A DNA stretch of 64,000 bases, from contig NZ_JAWCUD010000005.1 in the NCBI RefSeq assembly GCF_032461945.1, positions 124,001-188,000 of the forward strand, in the 5' to 3' direction. The notes beneath the pieces were generated by a model. It made no database searches, was not told the DNA's origin, and saw only the letters and a list, made by a program, of their open reading frames with translations. Position 1 is the stretch's first letter. Every line of letters starts with the position of its first letter. The translations under genes were made by a program, and so were the position numbers. Below, piece by piece: positions 1-8,963 of the stretch. The stretch is from Paenibacillus_E violae (GTDB taxonomy: Bacteria; Bacillota; Bacilli; Paenibacillales; NBRC-103111).

Positions 1-1
1 A

Positions 2-2005
2 AAAGAGAAGGGGCGGAAAATCGTCCAACTCGAAGAGAAAATTCCGGACATTAACCGCGCGGCGGATACTGTTTTGAAGATTGAAGAGCGCTGGCCGAAG
101 ATTCAGGCGGTTGCGCAGGAAGTGCTGCTTATTCAGCAGAAGCTGCCCGAGATTCAGAAAGCTGCCAGCCGGGTAGCGGAGCTGGACCAGAATTTCGGCA
201 AAGTGGAAGAGGTGCTGAATACAGCCATTGATAAATCTCGCAAAGCCGATGAGATCGTTAGCGCTGCGCTGGACACGCTGCCGAAAATCGACTCGATTGC
301 GACACAGGGAGCGGCTTTCGCTGATGCGCTCACGAATTTTTTACAAAAAAATGAGGCGGCATTCCAGACATTAATCCCTGTGGTAAAGCAGAACCTGACC
401 CTGCTGCAACAAACGGCGGACGCTGTCACGCAGCTTACGGGAATGCTGCAGGACGTCAATATCGACCCGCAAAAAGCGCTGGCGGCTATAGGCTTTTTGT
501 CAGAACGCCTCACGTCCGGCGCGGCAGTGCTGGATAACACAATCGATGTGTTCACGCGTTTGAATGCGAATTTGCCGAACAACCCGTTTGCGGATACCAT
601 CTCGCGGTTAACGGCTCTTCGAACGAATATGGCTAACCAAATTCAAGCCTTGAATAAGCTGCAAACGGCCATCGGACGCGGTGAAAAGCCGGCAAAAGAC
701 ATCGTGAATAATTTGAACACGTTGTCCAAAGAGGCAAGTAGCGCGCTGGGCAGTATTCTCGCCAGATACGATTCGGAGATCGTGCCGAATATGACGAAAG
801 CCTTTGGGCAAATACTGTCCGTCGCCCAGAATGCAGGAAGTGCGCTTCAAACATTGAAGACTCAGCTGCCTAATATCAAAGGGATTTTGACGGATGCGCA
901 AAACGGCATCCATTTTGCCCAGACGCAGCTGGATACCCTGCAAAAGGAACTTCCGGATATCCGGGCGAAGGTGCACGAAGCGTCATCGACGCTTCAAAGC
1001 AAACTGGATGCGTTCACCACTGGCATCAATGAGGCGGCTCCGTTCATTCGCAACGACCTGCCGCGCGTAGAGCAAAAGCTGCACACGGCAGCGGATTTTA
1101 TACGCAACGACTTGCCTGCGGCGGAGGAAGAAATCCGCAAAGTGGCGGATCTGTACCAGACGAAGCTGCCCGAAGTGGAAGATGCCGTCCATCTGGCAGC
1201 TAATCTTGTGCGCAGCGATCTGCCGGCATTCGAAGAGGCTGTCCACAAGGCAGCGGACCAGATTCGCAAAGTTCAAGGAAGCGGCAGCGTCGATGAGGTT
1301 CTCCGTTTGCTTCAGAATGACATTCAGAAGCAAAGCGATTTTCTCTCTAATCCGGTGCTGATCAAAGAGGATAAGAGATTTCCCATTCCGAACTATGGAT
1401 CGGCGATGTCACCTTTTTACACAACGCTTTCGTTGTGGGTAGGCGCTATGCTGCTTGTGTCTCTGATGAGAGTAGATGTGGATAACTTGGATGGTTCCTA
1501 CAAGACGCATCATATCTATTTTGGACGGATGATGATCTTCTTGACCGTCGGATTATTTCAAGCGCTGATTGTCACCCTTGGGGATATTTTTATATTGGGT
1601 ACATATGTTGTGGATAAGATTTGGTTTGTTATTTTTGCGTTGTTAATAAGCGTTGTGTTTATAACCATCACGTACACTTTGGTCTCTGTTTTTGGCAACA
1701 TCGGCAAAGGCATCGCTATTATTTTTCTGGTGCTGCAATTCTCCAGCTCGGGAGGGACGTTCCCGGTGAGCACGGCTTCGCCTTTTTTTCAAAAGCTGAA
1801 TCCGTTCGTACCGTTTACTTATGCGGTTGGGGTGATGCGCGAGGCTGTGGGGGGGATGCTGTTATGGGTGGTGCTGAAGGATGTCATCTGTCTGTGCGTA
1901 TTCATCGTGGTTTGTTATGTGGTGGCATTAGCTCTGAAAAAACCGCTTAGCGGGTATACGAAACGTGTAGCTGAAAAGGCGAAGATGACGAAATTGATCT
2001 CTTAA
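2..2005 (+). CDS. YhgE/Pip-type membrane protein, 5'-truncated
   Basis: The reading frame is open from the first bases of the window, so the N-terminus lies upstream; 667 residues are visible. About 460 residues of heptad-rich, coiled-coil sequence with repeated DLP-type segments are followed by a C-terminal block of about five hydrophobic segments (roughly the last 190 residues). This is the layout of the YhgE/Pip (phage infection protein) family, whose N-terminal transmembrane segment and extracellular domain would be off-window. Members are surface-exposed membrane proteins, some used as phage receptors and some linked to type VII secretion or ABC-2-type export. The substrate cannot be read from the sequence. 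A terminator follows at 2132, so it is probably the last gene of its unit. Confidence 0.8.
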   Translation, partial: KEKGRKIVQLEEKIPDINRAADTVLKIEERWPKIQAVAQEVLLIQQKLPEIQKAASRVAELDQNFGKVEEVLNTAIDKSRKADEIVSAALDTLPKIDSIATQGAAFADALTNFLQKNEAAFQTLIPVVKQNLTLLQQTADAVTQLTGMLQDVNIDPQKALAAIGFLSERLTSGAAVLDNTIDVFTRLNANLPNNPFADTISRLTALRTNMANQIQALNKLQTAIGRGEKPAKDIVNNLNTLSKEASSALGSILARYDSEIVPNMTKAFGQILSVAQNAGSALQTLKTQLPNIKGILTDAQNGIHFAQTQLDTLQKELPDIRAKVHEASSTLQSKLDAFTTGINEAAPFIRNDLPRVEQKLHTAADFIRNDLPAAEEEIRKVADLYQTKLPEVEDAVHLAANLVRSDLPAFEEAVHKAADQIRKVQGSGSVDEVLRLLQNDIQKQSDFLSNPVLIKEDKRFPIPNYGSAMSPFYTTLSLWVGAMLLVSLMRVDVDNLDGSYKTHHIYFGRMMIFLTVGLFQALIVTLGDIFILGTYVVDKIWFVIFALLISVVFITITYTLVSVFGNIGKGIAIIFLVLQFSSSGGTFPVSTASPFFQKLNPFVPFTYAVGVMREAVGGMLLWVVLKDVICLCVFIVVCYVVALALKKPLSGYTKRVAEKAKMTKLIS

Positions 2006-2372
2006 AAATATTTCCTTGATCCGTGAAGGTGCTCCCTGTTATTCTGATGCGTGTGTTAAGCGCTGTGATATATGGTGGAGTACGGTTTACAAAGTGGAGA
2101 AACGGAAAGAATGGATAGCAAGAGACACGAGAACCTGAGGCGATGCCTTGGGTTTTTGTTATGTCAAAATGGAACGAGTATTGCGAAGGATCTCTTTCAT
2201 AGGAACGGAATCGACAGGGAGAACGGGAAGGGAATACAGTCACGTAGAACTTAGCCTTTAGTCTAGGTTTTATCAAGACTTTTGGCTAACAAAAGACAGT
2301 ACCTTAGAGCGTTTAGATAAAAAAGCTTCTCCTTTATCATTGAGATAACGTTAAGGAGAGCGAGGAATTGGA
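2006..2372. other. intergenic spacer
   Basis: A gap of 367 bases between the YhgE-like gene and the PAP2 gene. Apart from the terminator at 2132-2160 I see no gene, repeat or RNA. The short frames here have no ribosome-binding site. The promoter of the PAP2/glycosyltransferase pair should lie in the AT-rich last 100 bases, but I see no convincing -35/-10 pair. Confidence 0.5.
2132..2160 (+). terminator. Rho-independent terminator
   Basis: The arms AACCTGAGGC and GCCTTGGGTT form a 10-bp stem with two G-U pairs and a 2-nt spacer, followed by a T-rich run. It closes the YhgE-like gene. Confidence 0.65.
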
Positions 2373-3056
2373 GTGAGATTAACATCGTGGTGGTCCTATT
2401 GCTTGGCCTGCAGCGCATTGTTGCTGATCCCGTTGGTGGGTCTTATCTATGTTCAGCTGAATCAAGCTGGTGGAATGGCTTACAACCTGGTGACCGATTT
2501 GGATCGGCAAATCCCCTTCGTGAAAGCTTTTGTCGTACCTTATCTATCGTGGTATGGCTTTCTGCTTGTCGGATTTCTGTACTTGGCTTTCAAAGATCGT
2601 CGTAATTATTATAGAACGCTAATGGAATTTCTGATAGGATTGCTGATTTGTTATGGCATATATGCCATTTATCAAACGACGGTTCCTCGGCCGGAGCTAA
2701 CTGGCAGCGACCCTCTGCTGCGGCTGGTGGCGTGGGTGTACCGATCGGATCAACCTTTTAACTGCTTCCCAAGCACTCATGTACTGACTTCTTATCTCAT
2801 GATGAGAGCCTACCTGCGTACGACTCGAGTCGCGACGCGCTACAAAATCATCGTAACCGCTGTATCGCTGCTCATCATCGTCTCCACACAGTTCGTGAAA
2901 CAGCATGTCCTGCTCGATATTGTAGGAGCTGTTCTTGTGGCGGAAGGTGTTGTTTATGCCATGGATCGCGTGCGAAGAAGCTGGTTGGCGGAGTCGCGCA
3001 TCAAAGTCAAAGTACGGACACAGCAAAGCAATCTCGAAGGAGGATTAAGGCGATGA
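2373..3056 (+). CDS. PAP2-family membrane phosphatase
   Basis: A 227-residue integral membrane protein with about six hydrophobic segments. PAP2 signatures are present: an RP pair before residue 110, P-S-T-H near residues 133-136, and K-Q-H-x4-D near 176-182, where the second active-site His and the Asp sit. Only the Lys of the first motif is not obvious. The family dephosphorylates phosphatidate, undecaprenyl-pyrophosphate or related lipid phosphates in the membrane. The start is GTG behind a GGAG-type site. The last four bases overlap the next gene (ATGA), so the two are translationally coupled. Since the next gene uses diacylglycerol, phosphatidate is a plausible substrate (inference). Confidence 0.8.
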   Translation: MRLTSWWSYCLACSALLLIPLVGLIYVQLNQAGGMAYNLVTDLDRQIPFVKAFVVPYLSWYGFLLVGFLYLAFKDRRNYYRTLMEFLIGLLICYGIYAIYQTTVPRPELTGSDPLLRLVAWVYRSDQPFNCFPSTHVLTSYLMMRAYLRTTRVATRYKIIVTAVSLLIIVSTQFVKQHVLLDIVGAVLVAEGVVYAMDRVRRSWLAESRIKVKVRTQQSNLEGGLRR

Positions 3057-4234
3057 AACGCAGAGAGAAATTATTGATTTTGACAGGCAGTTTAGGGGAT
3101 GGACATAATAAAGCGGCTCAGGCGATCCTTGAGGCTACGAGATTGCATAGGCCTAATGTAGATGTGAAGGTGGTCGACTTTTTGGAGTGGACGCATCCTT
3201 ACTTGCATGGGGTGGGCAAATACTGCTATATGCAGTGGGTGAAAAGCCTGCCGTCCGTTTATGGCTTCTTGTACCGTAAGACGCGTGATGATAATACTTT
3301 TTCCCATATGTTTAAAAAGATGAAATCATTCAGCACGGATCGGATGCTGTCGCTGCTGGATGAGGAGGAGCCGACAGAGGTCGTGTGCACGTTCCCTGGG
3401 GCTGCGGCGGCGATGTCGTACTTAAAATGCAATGGATTCACAACGGTGCCAACCGTTACGGTCATGACCGATTATACGGATCATAGCTATTGGATTCATC
3501 CGGGAACGGATCGTTATCTGGTCGGCGCTGACCATGTGAAGCAAGCGCTGCTTCGATACGGTGTTCCGGAAGAGCATGTTATGGTTACGGGGATTCCGAT
3601 TCGGAAGCCATTCACACAGGTGTATGATCGGGCGGAGCTGCGAGATCGGCATGGTTTGGATCGCGAGATGCCGACCGTGCTAGTCATGGGCGGCGGGCAT
3701 GGCTTGATCGGCAAGCAGTTCAAGTCCGTGCTGCAGTCGGATGAGCTGGCGGAGCCGGTGCAGTTCGTTTTTGTCTGCGGGCGCAATGAGAAGCTCAAAC
3801 AGCTCCTCGAAGAGGAGCTTGGAGGCGAGAAAACGCGGCATCGCGTGAAGGTGACAGGTTTCGTGGACCATGTCCATGAGCTGATGGCTTTATCGGACCT
3901 GATCATCACGAAGCCGGGAGGTCTCACCATCTCGGAAGCGATGGCGTTGGAGCTTCCCATGATGTTGTATAAGCCGATTCCTGGCCAAGAGCAGGAGAAC
4001 GCCGCGTACTTGGTCAGCTTGGGGGCTGCGATCGAAGTGAAAAATGCACTGGAGCTGAAAAGCCAGCTGCTGGAAGTGATCGCGAATCAATCGCTCTTAT
4101 CGAAGCTGAAAGAAAACGTGAAGCAGAGTCAACAGCATCAGGATGCTCAGCATATGCTTCGCGCTATTTTTGAGACCCGCCATCATTTCGTCCCGATGGC
4201 TGACGACATGCGATTGGCCTATGCCAACGGCTAA
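3053..4234 (+). CDS. MGDG synthase/UgtP-family glycosyltransferase
   Basis: A 393-residue GT28-type enzyme. The N-terminus has the acceptor-loop motif GSLGDGHNKAA near residues 11-21, as in plant MGDG synthase and Bacillus UgtP. The nucleotide-sugar half has GGGHGLIGKQ near residue 213 and TKPGGLTISEAMA near 284. Such enzymes move glucose or galactose from the UDP-sugar to diacylglycerol at the inner membrane face, giving glycolipids and lipoteichoic acid anchors. The ATG overlaps the stop of the PAP2 gene. Which sugar is used and how many are added cannot be told. The first residues keep no signal peptide, as expected for a peripheral membrane protein. Confidence 0.85.
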   Translation: MKRREKLLILTGSLGDGHNKAAQAILEATRLHRPNVDVKVVDFLEWTHPYLHGVGKYCYMQWVKSLPSVYGFLYRKTRDDNTFSHMFKKMKSFSTDRMLSLLDEEEPTEVVCTFPGAAAAMSYLKCNGFTTVPTVTVMTDYTDHSYWIHPGTDRYLVGADHVKQALLRYGVPEEHVMVTGIPIRKPFTQVYDRAELRDRHGLDREMPTVLVMGGGHGLIGKQFKSVLQSDELAEPVQFVFVCGRNEKLKQLLEEELGGEKTRHRVKVTGFVDHVHELMALSDLIITKPGGLTISEAMALELPMMLYKPIPGQEQENAAYLVSLGAAIEVKNALELKSQLLEVIANQSLLSKLKENVKQSQQHQDAQHMLRAIFETRHHFVPMADDMRLAYANG

Positions 4235-4423
4235 AATGGCGGGTGCCTCCCTCTTTTTACCCTTCAAAAACGCCTCTTTTTCGCTAAAAAATGCACGATT
4301 TCATAACTTGTCAAGCTTGGTGTCAATAAGTGCTTAATGTACTTGAAAATCTACTTCTGGATGATTTGTTCAGATGCTTTGCTTGACAATTTATCTTTTG
4401 TAAAGGTGTTTGGCTTGCAGCTT

Positions 4424-5332
4424 CTATTTGTCCTCATGCATGGTGACGATGATGTCCTGTGCGTAGTTGCCGAAGCTTTTGCCGAATAAGGTGATGCCTC
4501 CGCAGTTGGATGAGCTCTCTAAGGATGCGATGCGGAACTGAATATCCTTGCCGAAGGCGACGGATAGGTCTTGAATCGCGGTATCGGATATTTTGGTTCC
4601 GTCCAGGTAGGAGCCGGTAGGACTGACCGTGATGACTTTGAGCAGGCCGTGCTGCGTGTTGCTGCTGCTCCACCAATCAGGCGTCAAGACGCCGCGTTGG
4701 GAGCCGAAATCGCCCGGGCTCGTCCAGTTTCCGAGAGGGACGTCGTTGATGTAGAACGAGATATCGGAAGGCCAGTTCTCGTTGAATCCCGGCGCTTCGG
4801 AGCAAATTTCAAAAGAAATTTCCAGTGTGCGCAGCTTCTGATTGCTATGAAGGAAGTTTGGAATGCGGTATTCCACATGGCCGCTGGCAAACCATAGAAT
4901 CCCTGCATGAACATGACCTGGATCTGCAAAATAACGCGGATCATCCAAGACGCCGATCAGCTGGGTCGGAGACGCAAGCCCGCAGGTTGGCTTCACCTCG
5001 AAGGAGGTGTATTGGCCGATCGGGATGGCAATTGTATTCGTCGGAAGGTCGAACGGCTTCTTCGGTTTGAACTGTAGGACGGCTTGATCGATTTTCAAGT
5101 GGCATATTTTCTGAGTGCCGCGAACACCAGTTGTGTTCTCGGAGGTGATGATGCCGGCTAGCTCAAGCTTCTGAATATGTTTGGTTACAATCGCGGAAGA
5201 AATATCAAGTTTCTGTGAGAGTTGTTTGATGTTGAGTGGCTCCTGCCCGAGCAGCTCGATCATTTTCACGCGCGTTTCGGAGGAGAAGCATTCGAGAAAA
5301 GCCATATTTTTGGTAGAGACTTCAATTTGCAT
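4424..5332 (-). CDS. ArsR-type HTH regulator with large C-terminal domain
   Basis: A winged helix (about residues 10-75) opens the protein, with the ArsR-like stretch SSETRVKMIELL and recognition helix SSAIVTKHIQKLE. About 220 residues of predicted beta-rich sequence follow, rich in W, G and N and resembling a carbohydrate-binding or jelly-roll fold. Plain ArsR regulators are about 100 residues, so this is a sensor-domain fusion. I chose the ATG at 5332 (302 residues) because GAGG lies 8 bases ahead; a TTG 33 bases upstream has no site. Its promoter faces the palindrome array at 5492-6340. The ligand is unknown. Confidence 0.7.
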   Translation of the reverse strand: MQIEVSTKNMAFLECFSSETRVKMIELLGQEPLNIKQLSQKLDISSAIVTKHIQKLELAGIITSENTTGVRGTQKICHLKIDQAVLQFKPKKPFDLPTNTIAIPIGQYTSFEVKPTCGLASPTQLIGVLDDPRYFADPGHVHAGILWFASGHVEYRIPNFLHSNQKLRTLEISFEICSEAPGFNENWPSDISFYINDVPLGNWTSPGDFGSQRGVLTPDWWSSSNTQHGLLKVITVSPTGSYLDGTKISDTAIQDLSVAFGKDIQFRIASLESSSNCGGITLFGKSFGNYAQDIIVTMHEDK

Positions 5333-5491
5333 AAAAGGAACCTCAATCTTTAATGTTTTAGTCAATTGTATAACTTGTAGGTTAATTTAACAAGTTGACA
5401 TGGGATTATTTCGGAAGTTTGTTATGAACGACGTGGTGAGGCAAGCGGGAAGTGGGGCGCAGGAGGGCGAGTAACGCGTTGCTGCTCTATA

Positions 5492-6345
5492 TTGCACAAT
5501 GTGCAACATAGAGCGAGCATATTGCGGTAAGAGCAGGCTTTCATTGTATAAAGTGCAATGAAGAAGCTGGAAAAGCGCTGAAAAGTGGCATTTTGGGGTT
5601 AAATGGTTGCACAAAGTGCAACGTAGACAGTAGCTGTAGCGGGTAGAGCCCCAAATGGTTGTACTAAGTGCAGCATAGACAGCCGCGCAACCAGTACAGC
5701 CCGAAATGGTTGCATAATGTGCAACGTAGGCTGTATTACTCCAAGCAGCTGGCGTTGGGAGAAGCGAGCAGCAGTAGGTGCAAGTTGAAGCTTTTCTTCA
5801 ACTGCCGAACTACGCAATGCAGCTCTATATTGCACAATGTGCAACATAGAGCGAGCATATTGCGGTAAGAGCAGGACTACATTGTATAAAGTGCAATGAA
5901 GAAGCTGGAAATGCGCGGAAAAGTGGCGTTTTGGGGTTATATGGTTGCACAAAGTGCAACATAGCTAACCGCGGCAGAGGGTGCTGCAAGAAATGGTTGC
6001 ATAAAGTGCATCGTAGGCTGTATTACTCGAGGCAGCTGGCGTTGGGAGAAGCGAGCAGCAGTAGGTGTAAGTTGAAGCTTCTCCTCAACTGCCGAACTAC
6101 GTAATGCAGCTCTATATTGCACAATGTGCAGTATAGAGCGAGCATATTGCGGAAAGAGCTAACTTTCATTGTACAAAGTGCAATGAAGAAGCTGGAAATG
6201 CGCTGAAAAGTGGCATTTTGGGGTTGAATGGTTGCACAAAGTGCAACGTAGCTAACCGCGGCAATGGGTACAGCCCGAAATGTTTGTACTAAGTGCAACA
6301 TAGACAGCCGCAGCAATGGGTACAGCCCGAAATGATTGCAGTCCC
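5492..6345. repeat. palindrome array, TTGCA-N5-TGCAA family (13 sites plus a half-site)
   Basis: Fifteen-bp dyads of form TTGYA-N5-TGCAA start at 5492, 5544, 5607, 5659, 5710, 5830, 5882, 5945, 5997, 6117, 6169, 6232 and 6284, with a half-site at 6336. Steps are 52, 63, 52, 51, then 120, 52, 63, 52, then 120, 52, 63, 52, 52. The larger unit (287-338 bp) occurs three times and also carries an 8-bp-arm palindrome AGTTGAAG-N5-CTTCAACT at 5783, with a degraded copy at 6070. No coding potential is visible: frames differ between copies and lack ribosome sites. The array fills the gap between the nuclease 3' end and the ArsR-like promoter. Confidence 0.9.
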
Positions 6346-7014
6346 CTAAAGCAAATGTTGCCAAGCTTCCGGCTGCAGCTCATACTGCCGAACGACAGTT
6401 CCACGTCCGATTGGGCGGAGTATGTCCTTGGCAGCTAGGCTATGGAGCTGCTTGCGCGCAGTGCGGAAATTGAGCCCGCACTGCGCAATGAGATCCTTAG
6501 GTCGGATGGGTCTACCTAGTCGAATAGCCAGCTGAATCACCTCTTTTTCATCCGGAGAAAGAGAAGGGGGCGGGGCACTACGAAGCAGATGAGGACCCAC
6601 CACCAGCTGGAGCAGCATTCGACAAACTTCCGGGCGGTGCTGGACATCATCTAAAGAAAAATGGATCATTTTCCACCCCATCCCGGTCAAGAAAGTATCC
6701 CGATTAAGCGAATAGCTGAATCCCTCACGGTCCATGTCCTTAATGTGACTTTGAAAACCGTCGCACTCAACCCCGAAGCGGCCGTGCGGCGGGAGAAAAG
6801 CAAAGTCGAGGAACTGTGACTTACGGTTCCAATCGTAAATTTCGTATTCCGGATGCAGGTCGTCAAAGTTGCCGAATAAGGGCCACCATACGTTTTGGAG
6901 CAGTAGCTTCTCCGCGTATTTGTGTCCTCTAAGTAGACGTCCTTTTCGCTCGCCGATCCGATGTGTAAGATGGTCATCCAAGAATCTCTGATGCGCTTGT
7001 TCAAATTCCGACAT
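6346..7014 (-). CDS. DUF559/Vsr-like nuclease with C-terminal winged helix (copy 1)
   Basis: A 222-residue protein. E35, D70 and the E83-C-D85-G...H90 cluster match the PD-(D/E)XK pattern of DUF559/Vsr-like endonucleases (usual form DF...E-x-D-G-x-x-H), followed by the typical R-x-x-F-L...G-W...F segment. Residues 155-215 look like a winged helix (RPKDLIAQCGLNFRTARKQL). A paralogue lies at 23132-23812. Both have the same leader, with an intrinsic terminator just before the start. The ATG follows GGAGG repeats. The substrate is unknown; family members range from very short patch repair enzymes to uncharacterised nucleases. Its 3' end is at the palindrome array. Confidence 0.7.
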   Translation of the reverse strand: MSEFEQAHQRFLDDHLTHRIGERKGRLLRGHKYAEKLLLQNVWWPLFGNFDDLHPEYEIYDWNRKSQFLDFAFLPPHGRFGVECDGFQSHIKDMDREGFSYSLNRDTFLTGMGWKMIHFSLDDVQHRPEVCRMLLQLVVGPHLLRSAPPPSLSPDEKEVIQLAIRLGRPIRPKDLIAQCGLNFRTARKQLHSLAAKDILRPIGRGTVVRQYELQPEAWQHLL

Positions 7015-7044
7015 AATAACAGCCTCCTCCTACCTCCTTAAAAT

Positions 7045-7088
7045 AAAAAAACGCCCCGGAGCCTGGCGGCTCAAGGACGTTCTTCGTC
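7045..7088 (-). promoter_or_regulatory. leader attenuator of nuclease copy 1
   Basis: In the mRNA sense a GACG-AAGAA-CGTC mini-hairpin (7088-7076) overlaps the 5' arm of a terminator. AACGTCC pairs with GGGCGTT around an inner GAGCC/GGCTC stem and is followed by seven T, about 10 bases before the ribosome-binding site. The same arrangement precedes copy 2 at 23838-23887 with a different but still paired inner stem. Here it could also serve as the lacI terminator, but copy 2 has no upstream gene. Confidence 0.7.
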
Positions 7089-7095
7089 ATTTCAT

Positions 7096-7119
7096 ACTAT
7101 AGCATCTTCAGCGAAGATG
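7096..7119 (-). promoter_or_regulatory. -10 element with adjacent 17-bp palindrome
   Basis: On the minus strand a TATAGT hexamer (7101-7096) lies 8 bases before the leader motif. Directly upstream is a perfect dyad, CATCTTC-N3-GAAGATG (7103-7119), covering the -35 to -10 spacer. It is a likely operator; no good -35 hexamer is visible. Confidence 0.5.
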
Positions 7120-7147
7120 AGGTACTCCAACTTCAGTCAGCCTATTT

Positions 7148-8170
7148 TCAAACTCCTACTTCGACTTTGACACAAGACTCCCGTTCAATCAATTCGCCGT
7201 AAATGGAAATTTTGGATGGCACGCCGCCTTTTTCGATTCTGCGGAGCAGCAAATCAACGGCCTCAAAGGCAAGCTGCTCCCGCTGCACATGAATGGTCGT
7301 GAGGCGGGGCCGGACCATCTGCGCGGCTTCAATATCGTCAAAGCCGACGACAGACATCGCGTCCGGCACGTGAAAGCCTCTGGCGGTCAGATGCTGAATC
7401 AGCGAAATGGCAAGCCGGTCGTTGGCGCAAAACCATGCGGTTGGCCAAGGGGATTGGCCGCTCATTGCCTCCAGGAACGAAGCTAATTCATCATCAGGAG
7501 AAGCGGCCTTATTAGGTCCAATGAGACAGAAGCTCCTATCGATCGCTAGTCCCGCATCGGACATGGCATTTGTGAATCCGAACCAGCGCTCACGGAAGCT
7601 TTTGGACATGCTGCCCGCCCCAATGAAACCGATTTGCCGGTGACCTTTTTGGATCAGATGGCTGACGATGCTGCAGGCGCCTTCCGCATTCGCTGTCACA
7701 ACGGAATCCAGCTGCAATCCGTCGTAGCAATGATCCACGGTGACCAGCGGAGTCTCCAATTCCCTGAGTTTGCTGACATACGCTGGGGTGAAGACGCCAA
7801 TGAGGAGGATGCCGGAAAACGCAAACTCATGATAGAGATCGGGGAGAATCAACAGTCGCTCCATATCTTTCGTTACCCCGCTAATGATAGCGGTATAGCC
7901 GTTTTCCTTGGCTCTTTTTTCAATGGACCAGAACACTTCGTAGTAGAAATTTTTATCGTTCTGGACAGATTCAGGGAATAAGACGAGCAGGTGATTCTGC
8001 TTCTTCCTCGCCTTGGATTCCGTCCGGTACTTAAGCTGCTGGGCGGCTTCAAATACACGGGAACGTAGCTCTTCGCTAACGCCGGGCTTGTGATTAAGGG
8101 CTAAGGAGACAGCGTTTTTGGAAATGCCGAGCAGATTGGCAATGTCTTGCATGGAGTTTTTGGCGTTCAT
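7148..8170 (-). CDS. LacI/GalR-family transcriptional regulator
   Basis: A 340-residue protein of normal family length. The N-terminal helix-turn-helix and hinge (MQDIANLLGISKNAVSLAL, then VSEELRSRVFEAA) are typical, followed by a periplasmic-binding-protein-like effector domain (about residues 60-335) with the closing D-x-R-L-T-T-I motif. It should repress sugar-utilisation genes and respond to a sugar or sugar phosphate. The start is the ATG with AAAGGAG 11 bases ahead. No sugar operon adjoins it (a nuclease gene follows and a kinase precedes), so its targets are probably elsewhere. Confidence 0.88.
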   Translation of the reverse strand: MNAKNSMQDIANLLGISKNAVSLALNHKPGVSEELRSRVFEAAQQLKYRTESKARKKQNHLLVLFPESVQNDKNFYYEVFWSIEKRAKENGYTAIISGVTKDMERLLILPDLYHEFAFSGILLIGVFTPAYVSKLRELETPLVTVDHCYDGLQLDSVVTANAEGACSIVSHLIQKGHRQIGFIGAGSMSKSFRERWFGFTNAMSDAGLAIDRSFCLIGPNKAASPDDELASFLEAMSGQSPWPTAWFCANDRLAISLIQHLTARGFHVPDAMSVVGFDDIEAAQMVRPRLTTIHVQREQLAFEAVDLLLRRIEKGGVPSKISIYGELIERESCVKVEVGV

Positions 8171-8281
8171 TTAGCTCAATACTCCTTTAAGCAAAAGTGA
8201 ATAATTTATAAATTGTAAAGCTTTATAGGTGTGGTTGTAAAGGTTTTATAACTTATTTTGTAACTTTACAAAAATTCGTCG

Positions 8282-8872
8282 TCAATTCTCTCTGTCAATG
8301 AACTTTTCGAGCATTTCCAACTTCTCAGAAGTAAATGGTCCAGAATTGTCGAGATAGAGAATGGAGGCTGGATCAACCGGCCATCGGATCTCACTACGAC
8401 TTAGGGAGGGGCTGAATTGTTCCCAGTTATCCAATTTCCAAACGTCTAAAGCCGAGCCTCTCCCGCTAATGCGTGAGTGATAGGCTTCCTCAGATGGAAG
8501 GTAGACGTAAACAGCCTTAACTGCGACATTCTCCGTGCTTGCGTTGATTGTGGAAAGTTCTTGGTCCAGCCACAACGGATCGTTGATCTCGCGGGTAAAT
8601 GGTCCGATGACGATGGCGTCCAAGCCTAAGGTCAAATTCTCCAGCGCGGCGTTCATGGTGATGCGGTATCCGAGATCTCGGCAGTGCTGTTTATAAAAAG
8701 GGGAGTCCCGATCCTCGGGATCTTTCCCAGCTAGTGACATCAGCGCTACCGCAGCGGGCCGAAGCAAAGTGTCCATGTCTAGAAAGGCGCCCCCGCGCTT
8801 ACTGGCATATGCTTTGGCTAGCGTTGTTTTGCCTGCTCCAGCAGGACCTATGAAAAAGATGAGTTTACGCAT
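8282..8872 (-). CDS. small P-loop kinase/ATPase
   Basis: A 196-residue protein opening with a strand and Walker A motif (G9-P-A-G-A-G-K-T16) then D-M-D-T, the layout of shikimate-, gluconate- or adenylate-type kinases. I do not recognise the specific enzyme. The central part carries an R-x-S-G-R-G-S segment that may be the lid. I moved the start to the ATG at 8872 because GGAGG lies 5 bases ahead; the TTG upstream would put that site inside the gene. It is divergent from the serine hydrolase, sharing a 200-base promoter region. Confidence 0.65.
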   Translation of the reverse strand: MRKLIFFIGPAGAGKTTLAKAYASKRGGAFLDMDTLLRPAAVALMSLAGKDPEDRDSPFYKQHCRDLGYRITMNAALENLTLGLDAIVIGPFTREINDPLWLDQELSTINASTENVAVKAVYVYLPSEEAYHSRISGRGSALDVWKLDNWEQFSPSLSRSEIRWPVDPASILYLDNSGPFTSEKLEMLEKFIDREN

Positions 8873-8963
8873 GTTAACCTCCAATATGAAACCTGTGACA
8901 GCGAAATAGTTACGATTATTGTAACATAACAGGGATATTCCTTTACTTTTTCATCCAATTTTC

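Noticed and set aside
5492..6345. CRISPR array
   Set aside because: Sites are palindromic, about 15 bp, with irregular 51-120 bp steps and related filler between copies; no unique spacers, no leader and no cas genes.
5599..6364. Open frames of 60-117 codons inside the palindrome array
   Set aside because: Frames are repeats of each other with no ribosome-binding sites, and shift between copies.
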